Source: Scenedesmus sp. ARA3 (lineage: Eukaryota > Chlorophyta > Chlorophyceae > Sphaeropleales > Scenedesmaceae). From it: a stretch of DNA of 64,000 nucleotides. The translations under genes and the position numbers were made by a program. Below are positions 25,466 through 37,907 of the stretch, piece by piece. The stretch spans positions 33,514 through 97,513 of the forward strand of contig RWJK01001757.1 of the NCBI GenBank assembly GCA_004335835.1, given 5' to 3'. Under the pieces are notes generated by a model. It ran no database searches, was not told where the DNA came from, and saw only the letters and a program-made list of their open reading frames with translations. The first letter of the stretch is position 1, and each line of letters starts with the position of its first letter.

Positions 25466-26874
25466 GCAGCCATCGTATGCTAGCGTGCTTGCTTGCATTG
25501 GCAGGGCTGGCACTTAATAACCATGTCCACCTCTTGGGTGGTGGCTATTGACTTGAAATATGCTGCCCCTGCATCGCTGATAAAATGCTGACTGCTGCCA
25601 CTGGCGCTATAATAAATTGTGGATGCAGATTGTGAACATAGACCGCCAGTTTGCACCGGACGCATCACGCGACGGCTGCATGCGTGTGCCGCCAGCAGCA
25701 GGCAGCAGCGGTGCACATGCAGCGGCTGCTGCGCAGGAGCGCTGGCACCTGCAGGGGCTGCAGCAGCTGCCGTGGGACTGGAGTGTCAAGCAGCGGGTGC
25801 GGCTGTCCTCTGCGGCAGCCTTTGCTGTGCTTGAGGAGCAGCGCACGTCTGGCCTGGGCCCAGGTGAGCCGCGGTGCAGCTGCAGCCAGCAGCTAACAGG
25901 GTCAGCAGTAGGCTGTGCTGCACATGCATGCCATCAAGGAACCACGCACTCGGCACAGTGAAATGTGCCACCCGGCTTGCAGACCTCAATGGCTGGCACC
26001 TCTGGAGTTTGCGTCTGCAAGCGCTGCTGCTTACTATAGTCTGCATGCTGCCGCTGCTGCCGCTGTAGTGTGTGATGCCATCGCCGCTGGTGGGCAGTGC
26101 AAGGACGCATCTGGCTTGAGCAGCCAGGTGAGGGACGTAAAGGCACGCACGTGCCCTCAGCGCACTGCATGCTCGGTCGGTCAGCAGATGTAACCAGGTG
26201 TCTTCGTCTGCAGTGTTATCAGCCTGCCTTCTGTGTGCTAGCACCTGCTTGAAGCGCAGCTGTAATGGATGTGCTTCAGCTGCTGCGCCGACTGCTTGCG
26301 GGTGGCTGCTGCTGTGTGCATTGTGCTCAAACGTACAGGAGCGCCTGTGCCGGGCCTTGCTGCAGCATCAGCATCCTGCAGCGCAGCTCAGCGCTGCCAG
26401 CCTGGCGGCGCTGCGGAGCGGCGAGGACAGCATCCTGGTGGCACGCGTCAGCGCCTGGCGGGAGGCGCTGCGAGGCGCATACAGCAGCCTGCGGCATGGC
26501 CACTGCCCGGTGCTGTATGTCAGTGGGCAGGTAAGGAGTGGGCTAGAGGGCCTGCACGCACCAGCATGGTGTGCGGCAGCACAGCAGCTGCACTTCACTC
26601 TGAGTGCATGCAGCCAGCCTACGATAGGAGGAACTTTGCTGCAGTCAGAACTGCAGGAAGCAGTCTGCATCAATCAATCCTCTTTGCTGATATGACACCT
26701 TCCATGCGCGCCGCCGCCCCCGCGTGCAGGCGTTCCGCCAGCAGTTCACGGCGGTGCTGTGCGCGCCTGGCGTGCTGGGCTGCCAGCAGCTGCACGCGCT
26801 GGTGGGCCGCAGCAACAAGCTCATGCGGCAGCACCTGGCTGCACACGGCTGCACGGGGCAGCTGGCAGGGCTGC

Positions 26875-26906
<32 letters not shown>

Positions 26907-28086
26907 GCACAAGGCAGACAGCTGGTGAGGGCGCAGGAAGAAGGGATGCACAGCAGGCCTGGCATGCCTGCAGGTATCAGCCATGCTGGCTTGCCAGGCA
27001 TGGCAGCCTGCAGCTGGTCCCAGCAATACCTGCTGCATGGTATTTCCTGCAAGCATGGGTGGCAGACCTGAGAGGCTGAAGGATGTGCATTTGATGTTGC
27101 TGTCAACCTGCTGATGCCTGCCGCTGCCACCTGCTGCTGCAGGGCGCCACCGCTTTTGACGGCCAGCCTGGCTCGCAGCTGCTGGTGGTGGGAGCGCAGC
27201 AGGTGCACGGGCTGTACGCTGCGCTGCTTGCGCTGCCTTGGTGTGGCGCTGAGCAGCCTGATGTGCCGCTGCTGCTGGCACCCACGCAATTCCTGCACTC
27301 AGCGGTGTGCCCGCTGCGGCTGGAGGTGAGGGTAGTTGGACGCTTGACTTGATGCTGATCTATGCCTGATCGGTGGATGCAAGCGTCAGTTCTGTGGCTG
27401 CTGCAGCGTCACAACAAGTGCAATGTTCCTATCTGGTTCTCTGTGCAAATCACACAGTGAGCAGGTCGGCCCAGCTGTTTCTTTCTTCATGGATTGGTAC
27501 CCAACTGGCAGTACTCCTGAAGCTGCCTGCGGTCTCACAAACTTTGTGCAAATGACTGATGTGCACACACCCGCAGGTGCTGCCAGATGCAGTGCTAGAT
27601 CAGCAACAGCAGCGGCAGCAGCAGCAGGAAGCTGCTGCTGCTGTGCCAGGCGTGCAGCCGCTGCACCATGCTGAGCTGTCGGCGCCTGGCAAGGGCCTCG
27701 TGGCGCCCTGGGCGCTGCACCGCCTGCTGCAGCTGCTGCAGGAGACGCAGGGCCCGGCTGGCTTTGACGCGTACATGGACACCGAGCCCAGCAGCAGCAG
27801 CCTGAACCTGCTGCAGCCGACGTGGCAGCAGGCGCGCCAGGCAGCAGTGGCTGCAGCGGCTGGGGTGGAGCCCGCTGCGCTTGCAGCCGCTGCTGCTGAC
27901 GGCAGCGCAGCGACTGGCAGGGCTGCGTCGGAGCAGCATCCGCAGCAGCCGTGGCAAGCGCACAGCCTGGGCCTGTCAGCGGAGGAGCAGCAATCGTGGG
28001 AGCCCAGCAAGGCGGTGCTGCAGGGCCGGGTGCTGCGGCAGCTGCGCATGACTGCGGGAGGGGAGCTCGCTGCTCGACTAGGATGA
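24084..28086 (+). CDS. DONSON: DONSON-like replication-fork protein
   Basis: DONSON supports CMG helicase assembly and replication-fork stability in nuclei of animals and plants. Exons 24084-24476, 24604-24692, 24887-24991, 25204-25321, 25629-25863, 26069-26127, 26339-26530, 26730-26924, 27143-27325 and 27577-28086 join in phase to 692 aa. Matches to the family run in order: the N-terminal PRISDIYPNRKP segment; LQQLPWDWSVKQRVRL; the core SAWREALRGAYSSLRHGHCP followed by VLYVSGQAFRQQFTAVL; the GSQLLVVGAQQVHGLYAALL block; and the C-terminal LSAPGKGLVAPWALHRLLQL. The last exon also holds Ala/Gln-rich inserts. Start: the ATG at 24084 keeps the frame open, but the N-terminal 60 residues look less conserved, and a later ATG (for example 24384) is possible. 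Exon 26069-26127 has a weak GTAG acceptor and was chosen because it restores phase. Confidence 0.78.
25433..25466. repeat. (GCTT)n microsatellite
   Basis: About eight uninterrupted CTTG/GCTT units in a DONSON intron. Confidence 0.9.
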
Positions 28087-28137
28087 CAGCGTGTCACACC
28101 AGCTCAAGGCAGCACTGTCCCATTAGGCATTGTACAT

Positions 28138-28214
28138 CTACCTCATAGTTCAAGCACTGCTTAACTGCTTCACTGCCGCAGTGCGGCGGCCGCAGCAGTT
28201 GAACTATGAGGTAG
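28138..28214. other. Perfect 16-bp hairpin downstream of DONSON
   Basis: The arm ctacctcatagttcaa at 28138-28153 is exactly reverse-complementary to 28199-28214, with a 45-nt loop that itself contains smaller palindromes (cactgccgcagtg). It begins 52 nt after the DONSON stop, so it probably lies in the 3' UTR. It could be a small-RNA precursor, an RNA-processing structure or the ends of a tiny inverted-repeat element. Confidence 0.7.
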
Positions 28215-31200
28215 GTGCTACCTGGCAGATAGCACAGCATTTTCACACAACGGTGTGCATAGTGGAGGGCGGACGTTGATGTCCTGTGTCTAGTCTAGGG
28301 CATACACTGGCAGCCTGCGTGCAGGTGGCCTGCATTGTGCTGTGCTTGTATTGCTACCATGAGGACTTCGTTGTGCAGCGCCTTGTGTTCTCAGGCGGGC
28401 ACATGTTCCCAGGCGGGCGCATTGCGCAACGAGTTGTTGTGTGGGGTGCACTGAGCAAGCTGATCGCAATTGCAGTGGCTTTACGTAAAGCAATGTTCAC
28501 TCCGAACAGTCGACGGACGGGAGCACTGACGAGGCTGCCAAGCATGGCAACCAAGCAAAGGCCTTGCCTTGTACATCTGGTCATTGCGTATGATGGTTAC
28601 AATGATTTGCACTGCAATGTAGGTTCCATGCTGGTTTCAATGCCGACTGTACATCATCATGGCACACAAAAGCGATCTCAACATTCCTTCGTCTGCAACC
28701 GTCCCTGCTCAACCAAGTGTGTCTCAACAGCAGCTGAGGATGCCCCGCCCACCAGCTTGGCGGCCGTAGGTCACCAGCGGTGGCAGTCAGCGATCCCATG
28801 CAAATGCAGTGTAAAGATGCAACAGCAACCCAATTGATTTTCTGACCTGTTCAAAGTACCGTACAATGTTGTGAAGGTGCACCCAGGTGTATCAATTGGT
28901 GTAGAGACAAGCAGCGGCCACGCTGGCGTGCTACATCAGCAAATGCAAACCGCGCCGCTCCTGCAATCAAAGTGTCGCCAAGCCGGACACTTATACAATC
29001 ATGGTCGCCGACCATGCATGATGGGCTTGCCTGACCAGCACGCCTAAGCTGCGTGTCAGGTGCAAGCGCACACAATTCCTACACACAATGCAGAGCAGCC
29101 ACACCTCTGCCGCAACGAACACACAGCCACACCGCGCATGATGCTGGCAGTAGTGGCCTGCCGATCACGCCGGGGACAGTTCTCAATAACAAACCCAGTT
29201 CCAAAACCGCTCGCCCGGCCCTGCCAGCGAGGCACTTGGGCCACCCAATCCTGTCGCAGCAACTCGCCACCACACGCTCGCATAGTTTCAATGGATACCA
29301 TGGGGTGCCGCTGTGCGCTCAGTGCACAGCAGGCAAAGATAGCCCCATCCTTTCTTTGCCCAGCGCTAACGTCCTCACGTACAGACTCGCATCACTGTGC
29401 TGCGCCAGCACTGGGCCACCCTTGAACAACTGTCGCCAACGCGCCAGGCCCGCCCTGCACAGCAAGCGGCACAGAGCTAGCAGCTGCACAGCACAACGGC
29501 ATGGCTTTGCGCGCACATGCCGCCGCCAAGTTTTGTGTATCAGTGCCAATGCCCACACACACAGTAGTGACTACTATGACACACGTGCGCAATGTGATGC
29601 GTTACGAGATGTGTTGTGTGGCATTCCTGCCTCAACAGGCGCTCCCTCACTCTACAAGACACAAACAGAACACAGCTGCAGACTCGGGCATACACGGCTG
29701 CCCGCATCACGCACCAGCCTTACAGCAACCGAAATGCACACAATCCCGCCACCCATGCAGACACGCCAGAGAGCACGAGCACCCTGGGGGCGGCAACAGC
29801 CCTTGCTACGAGCCTTGCTGCCGCGTTGCACCTAGCCACACCCGGCAATGCCAACCACGCCCCTAGCCAACGCCGCCTTGCACGCGTACCAAACTAAAAT
29901 CCTGGTCCCATTACTTGACCGATACCTCACAAACAGTACACAATGTCCATGAATACAGCCGGCAGCCAGCAGCCGACTGCAGCAGCCCTGCTCCTTGAGC
30001 CGCAACCAGCCGATGCTGCGTAAGTTGTACAGCGAACTGCAAATGCTGCCATGCCAATCAGTGCTCTCTGTCATAAGCCACACACGCGCACACAGGCAGC
30101 TGCCAAAGCAGCTACCGCTACAAAACTCGAATGCACAAGCACAGCCACACTGCAGCTGAGCCAGCAGCAGAGCAGGTCAAAACTCAGCTGCAGCGCAGCG
30201 CCTGCGCTTGCACCGTGTGCAGTCTCGGCTGACTGATGCAATCCCGACCTCATCACGCAGCACACAGCAGAGTCCAGCAGAGTCGTCCCCAAGTCCGCCA
30301 CTCAGCGAAACACACAACCTCACACCCCCAGCAGCCACATTGCGTTTGGCTGCCTGACCTGGTCCATGTCCAGTCCTACTGCAGAAGCGCTGCTGCCCGC
30401 CTCCAGCACTACTGTGCTGTGGTCCTAAAGCCAACCATGTGCATGGGGCACAGCCCGCTGCCGCTGTGCCAGGCCCCGCGCGACCAAAAATGATGCCAGA
30501 TCCTGGTACAATCGCCTCGCCCAACTGCACAGGGGCAAGTAACCTCCTCAATACTGCCATGCCCTCCACACGCTGCTGCCAACCTTTTCTGTGGCCAGAG
30601 CCGCATGCCCATCCTCCTGGCATACACCACAGCCTCATGTGAACTACTCTCATACCCAACAGCGCGATAACTAATCCTGGCAAGCCGCCGGCCACCAGCA
30701 TCTGTTCCTTGAGATGATTGACATACCTCCTTATGCTTATGGCGTAGGCCTGGGGCCAAAACCCAACTACTGCCGGGGAGCGCCCCAATGCTAGTAGGCC
30801 GTGCAAAAGAATGGGCAGCCACACCAGCTGATGCTGCAAGCAGTGCACGCATACATACTAGACCTTACAAGTCACGCACAACTTTAAAAGCTGAACTGCT
30901 AGGGGTAGCAATAATGTGTGATTCAGCAGTCTGCCAGGATCGCCGTCGCCTGCAGCACTCCAGCCTGCTGCGACGTGCCAGACGCATGCTGCACACTAAC
31001 CATCAACATTCACTAGCCACCAAAGCACATGGCTGCTGCTGGCAGGCTGCTGCACTGCTGGTTCACAGCAGCGCAGCAAGGCCCGCCAAGCACATCCATG
31101 CACACAAGATATAGCAGTACGACTCGGCCCCGCGCGTCACAGGCACTGCGCAGCAGGCGAGCCAGCTTCGCCACTTTGTTTTCGCATGTACACTATCGCA

Positions 31201-32265
31201 AAACAACTTTGCACCCAGCCACCAACGCAGCTGCTGATGCACCACCACGCAAGCAGGAGAGGCGCATTAGGCTCCTGCAGGTGCAGCCTGCAGCATCGCC
31301 TGCAGTATGTAACAAACTTTCAAGCACTTTCGAGCACTTTCCCAGCACCTGCCACAACCAGCAGCAGGCTCAAGTGATGCGCGCGTACCAGTGTGGTGGG
31401 CTGTTGGTACATTGTGGCTAGTCCCTGAACAAATGAGAGGCACACACGCCATGGTGTGGTGCACCTGAAAGCACACGGCTGGATTGCAGGCCGCCACAAC
31501 CCGGGCTGTGCACGTGCAGCAGCCCTGCAGCATCTGTTGCTGCTTGCGCAGAGCAGCACAGGGACCAACAGCAGCTCAGGTGGTGAACACCGCAGAAGCC
31601 GTACTGAACTCTGCTGCAAACCAGAGCAGATATGCATTGCAGCAGACACACAGGCACAGCTGCAGGCACGCGCACAGGATAGAGCCGCGCACAGCTGCCA
31701 GCATGTTTAGATTTGGTGTTGGTCAGCACTAGGCATCCTGCACAGCCTTCAGGCATCTGGCAGTGCTGCACAACACAGCACATGACGATGCTCTTCAGAC
31801 ATGCCATAGAATGCGACGAACAATTGCCCGCCAAAACAACAAGTGTGGTATAAGTAGCTGTGTATTTATTTTTTGCCCGGGTTCGGCAACATGCTGGAGG
31901 TAACATTAAACATGCAACCACCTCTGTCACAAAGGCAGCTCTCCGTATGGCTGCATGTTCAGAGGGGCAGCAGCATCACCTGCAAAGCCACAACAAGCCC
32001 ATATGTAAAAATCCATCTGATCCAAGAATGTCGATAACGCACGCCACACACCCTGCTGCACCCGCATCAAGCATCAGACTTCGTGACAGTCAACGTGCAC
32101 GCGGCACATCTTCAAGCTTCACAACCCACCCAACAACTCAATCAACGATGCTTCTGCAACGGTAAACTGCAACCTCTCCGCCCTGAGCTTAGACACAAGC
32201 TCCTGATTCGCTGCTAGCTGCTCTACCACTGCTGGCAGCTGCCAATCAACCTTTCGGCTGCCGGG
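28215..32265. other. Long convergent intergenic region, C/A-rich on plus strand
   Basis: About 4 kb between the convergent DONSON and glutamine-synthetase-like genes with no recognisable exon. From about 28.9 to 31.8 kb the plus strand is C/A-rich (G/T-rich on the minus strand), the composition also seen downstream of other genes here in their own sense. This suggests a long 3' UTR or 3' flank of the minus-strand gene. Long open frames here come only from the scarcity of stops in this composition. Confidence 0.5.
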
Positions 32266-34508
32266 TTACTCATAGAACATAGCCTCATCAGCCTCCGCTG
32301 CGCCTGCCAGGCTGCTGCTGCTGGCCATGACAGGGCTGCTGGCATCACTGCGCACATCCTCATCATCGCTGCCGTACATGCAGCAGCTGCCGGCGCCGCC
32401 ACACCCGACAGGCATGCTGGCGCTGCTCACAAAGCCGTCCAGGCGGTCCAGTGCACTCAGCAGCACCGCCTCGCTGTCTGCGCTGCCTGCAAGGCTGTCG
32501 TCGTCGTCCTCACTGCAGCCGAGGCTGCCGAGGCTGCCAGACAGGCCGCTGAGGCTGCAGGAGGGAGCGGCAGACGCGCCGCAGCTGGGAGAGTTATCAA
32601 AGCTGGCACGGCTGTGGCTGTGGCGCTGAGATGAAGGGATGCGCATCGGCGCTGCTGCTGCTGCCGCTGCTGCGCCGTTGGCTGCTGCCAGCGCTGCTGC
32701 AAACTGCAGGGCCTTACGGGTGGACTGCGGCAGGGGTAGGCCGCATGCGTTGGCCACCAGCAGCATGGTGGTGAGGTAGGGGTCGCTGCCTGCAGGCGGC
32801 CTCCTGTCAAGGATGGGCCCGCACTTGTTGAGCAGGGTGCTGGTGGGCACCATGATCGCTGCGTGGCGGCTGCCCAGTGCAACGGTGAAGCGGGCGTTGC
32901 CCGTGGGTGCGATGGGTTCGCTGAAGCCGCTGCTGGAGTGCCATGAGCCTGAGCTGTGGCTGTCTGCTGTTGCGAGGCCGCAGCCGCTGAGGGTTACAAG
33001 TTGGCTGCAAGCCAGGCGTTCCATCATGTCCTGTATGGCTGACAGGCCGCTGATGGGGTCTCTGCTGCAGGCGGTGCTGAACTGCACGGTGCATTTGTTG
33101 CCGCTGGCGCCGCCGAGGGCGCCCAGGCTGTCGTAGTGTATGCCTGCCGCGCTGTGCTGAGCAATGCGGTGCAGCAGGAAGCGGGACAGCGCCAGCTGGT
33201 CGCCCATGTCCAGGCCCAGGCAGGGGCCTATCTTGTAGCCGTACTGGTGCGTGCTGCTGGCGTGGCTGCCGCTGTAGCTGAGCCCTGCTGACAGGCAGGC
33301 GTGCATGTGCAGCTCACTGACCTCACGCCCCAGCCGCGCCGCTGCTTTGTCCGACAGGCCTGCAGCAAGCAGCAGCAGCAGCAGCAGGACATGCAGCGAT
33401 GCAAGATATGGTCAGGTACTGAGGTGAGTTGTAGCAACGCATAAAGATCACTTTAAATCATGCGTATTAGTCACAGCAGTGCAACTTGATGATGATGGTT
33501 CCCCGCAACAGCACGCAGCTGGGCCACTGCGCTTGCTGGTCTTCACCCCACAACTGCCGCACCCACGGCATGGCATGAGCAAGACCCGCTGCGTCAGCCA
33601 AACCGTGCAACAACACTGCAAAACACATGTGATTAACTACAAGCACTGCAATCTAACTGGAGCACACATCCTGCTTGGCCACTCCCCAGCTTCAGCTGCA
33701 CATTTGCCTGATCTACTAGGCTGCAGCGTGCCACGCCTGGCTGCTGCTGTTGTGTGACACGGTCAGAATGCACCGTCGCAGTTAGACGCTGCTGCCTGCG
33801 CACCTGGGGAGTTTTTTATCGGCACGCCCGGTGTCTCGCCCATGAGGAAGCCACCACTCGGCGGGCACCCGTCACTGATCAGGGTGTAATCCTGCTGCAT
33901 CGTGAACACTGGCTGCTGCTGCGTGGCCTGCTTCATGACCTCCTCGCAGGCAGCCCGGTGATTGCTGATGTGCGGAGCCATGTTCTCCCAGGGATCAGCC
34001 ACAGCGTGGCAAGCCTGCAGAGACGAGTGTAGATAAACTGTAAGACAATGCAAGGCAGCTGTCTGCGGGCATTCCGAGCGCGAGAACTCACCAGTGGGGG
34101 CACATATGTGTCGCAGAGCACCAGAATATGATTGCCGCCACGGAAAGGGTCCGCGAAGATCTTCTTTGGCTGCAGATAAATCTCACAGCTCTCCTCAGCG
34201 GCCTGACCATAGCTGCTGCCGTCTATTTCAGCGATGGGCAGGTCCTCTGGGCTGGCAGGCTGCTCGTCCAACACCACGGTGCGGCTCTTAAGATCAGCGC
34301 CTGATGAGCCCAGCCAGATGTACTCGGCCATCACCTGCACCAGGCGAGCAAGGCGTCAGCCTCCGAGCGAGCATTCCAGCCTGCACTGCGCCCACCCCTT
34401 CTGCAGCCAGCGCACCTTGCCGCTACCCTGCAGGCTGACCACCTCATGAGAGGTGACTGGCGTCACTGTATTCATAGGCATTGGGACGCCGCTGGCTCCC
34501 AGCATCAT
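32266..34508 (-). CDS. Glutamine-synthetase-like protein, predicted inactive
   Basis: Exons 34508-34416, 34334-34092, 34014-33804 and 33359-32266 join in phase to 546 aa. The fold is clearly eukaryotic GS II: AEYIWLGSSGADLKSRT, EIDGSSYGQA, QPKKIFADPFRGGNHILVLC, YKIGPCLGLDMGDQLALSRF and LDRRPPAGSDPYLTTMLL. However, residues that bind metal, ammonia and ATP are replaced. The EQEYTL glutamates are QQDYTL, the GEVMPGQWEFQVGP region is SGSHASSTHQYGYKIGP, the GCHTNYST His is Lys (NKCTVQFST), the CSIRV Arg is Met (AAIMV), and the Glu before DRRP is Leu. The only catalytic-loop residue clearly kept is Asp in DGSS. After the GS domain comes a 150-residue Ala/Ser/Asp/Glu-rich tail ending EADEAMFYE. A regulatory or scaffold role is inferred. 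The frame is intact, so it is not a simple pseudogene. Confidence 0.82.
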
Positions 34509-36019
<1,511 letters not shown>

Positions 36020-37873
36020 TCAGCTGCTGCAGCAACTGCGGCGCTGCCCTGCGCCGCACCTCTTTGCGAAGACCTCGAAGTAGTAGCTGGCGCCGTGCCA
36101 CATGCTGACTGCGCCCATGGCCGCCAGCAGGCCCGTGTGCAGCGCAAAGCTGCGCCAGGCCAGCCAGGAGAAGGCGGCAGTGGTGGCGCAGAAGCACATG
36201 TGCAGGAACAGGTACACCTGCAGGCACACGCAAGTACAAGCTGCCTCGACAGCTGCCAGACCACTGGCTGGCCTCCAACAGAGGTTCAGGTTCTGAAGCG
36301 CCTGACCCAACAGCTGCAGTGACATCAACTTCAATCGTCCAGGCAGCATGAACATCCTCACTTAGTGTAAGACACACGCTCTCTTTCCTCTCCTGCTGGA
36401 GGTGTCCAGCGGCAGGCTGTGCTGCTGCAGGGAGATGTTCACTCTAGATTGACTCACTCTAGAGTCGGATGCGCAAGCAGCAGCACATCAGGCCCGGGCC
36501 TCAGCTGCCCGCAAGCTGGCTGGCATCAGGACAACGTGCTGCGCACCTGTGGCCGGTACTGGCGAGGCACGCGCTTGGCGATGGCCGCGTACACGCCCTT
36601 AGTGGTGGTGGTCACATAGGTGAACAGCGTCACGTAGCCGCGCTGCCTGCGCGCATGCCACAGCAAAGCACAGGGCAGGTGGTGCTTGATGTGCGCTGGC
36701 AGGGAGGCGTACTGGCAGCCTGCCTCAGCAGGGCTGCGCGGCGCCACAGCGCCAGCTGACACCTTCCAACACGTGTGCTGAGAAGACATATGACTCTAGG
36801 TACGACAGCCCACAAGGCTGTACTGCTGGCAGATGGCGAGGCTGGGACTGCAGCAACAACTTGCTCTGCGTAGCCTTGCGGCAAGTGACTGTGAAGCACC
36901 GCGCATCCGCATACATTCGTCCTTTTACATCCTCAGACTCTTGCTTGGTGCAGCCAGGTCAGCAATGCTGCAGCAGCCAGCGCTGGCCCCTGCCTCGCGC
37001 CGCTGCCCCCGCCCCGCATGCCGCTCCCGCAGCTTCACCTGATGCGCTCAGCAGACACCACAAAGATCTTCAGGTAGTAGGCCACAGCCCACGCTGCGTA
37101 GAACAGCAGCGGCACTCCCACCAGCTGCATCAGCGTTGCACTGTCCCAGGCTTGTCTGCGCACGGCCAGACAGTAGTATCAGGCATGAAGCAAGACAGCA
37201 AGTACATCAAAGCGGGCTGCGGCGGTTTTGCTGTGCACATGCAGCATGCCAGCATTGCGAGCAGCTCATTCGGGCGACCATCTCTAATTGCCCATCAATG
37301 CAGCAGCAGCTGCTGTTGCTGCTGCTGGTGTATCTTGCTGGTAACCCACTGTGTTCGCCCTTCGTGCTGATGGGGCATGACTGCTGCCACTGCTGCCCTA
37401 GCAGTGTTTGCCAGACAAGCGGCTTGCAAAACTGTCAGCTGCAGCCCACTGCCAGCGCAGCTGCACTGCAGCAGCTGCTGGCGGTGGCACCCACAGCGCC
37501 CTACCTCTCTGCTGCTGGCGCGTCTGGTGGCAGCCCGAACCTGCTGCTGTCGGGGTGCCAGAGCAGCGTCCAGCTCACACAGGCGGGGCCCAGGTGCAGG
37601 AACACGCTGGTGACCTGCAGGTGGCAGCAGCAGACATGAATGCGGCATGGGGGCAGCATGCGGCAACAAGCATGACATGGACACACAGCAGCACAGACGG
37701 CGTGGTATTGTTCACATTGACTCAAACCGCAAGGCCAGCAACCGCTGCCCGTCTCACCTTGTCCAGGTCGTGGTAGACCATGCTGTTGCGAAAGGCCACA
37801 GTGGACCAGGCCAGCGGGCCCGTGTTGAACGCATGCGTCACCTGCGGCAGCGGTGCGGGTGGTGGCGTGGGAG

Positions 37874-37907
<34 letters not shown>

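Noticed and set aside
25863..26339. Joining the DONSON exons ending 25863 and starting 26339 directly
   Set aside because: The phases do not match (1 versus 0). The short exon 26069-26127 restores the frame.
28199..28214. Hairpin arm containing tgaggtag, identical to the let-7 seed
   Set aside because: Let-7 is a bilaterian animal microRNA; an eight-base match is coincidental. The hairpin itself is kept as a finding.
28286..28837. 183-codon plus-strand frame downstream of DONSON
   Set aside because: It starts at GTG, has no family resemblance and lies in the 3' flank.
29053..29835. 260-codon plus-strand open frame
   Set aside because: It begins at GTG, has no recognisable domain and lies in C/A-rich DNA where stops are rare by composition.
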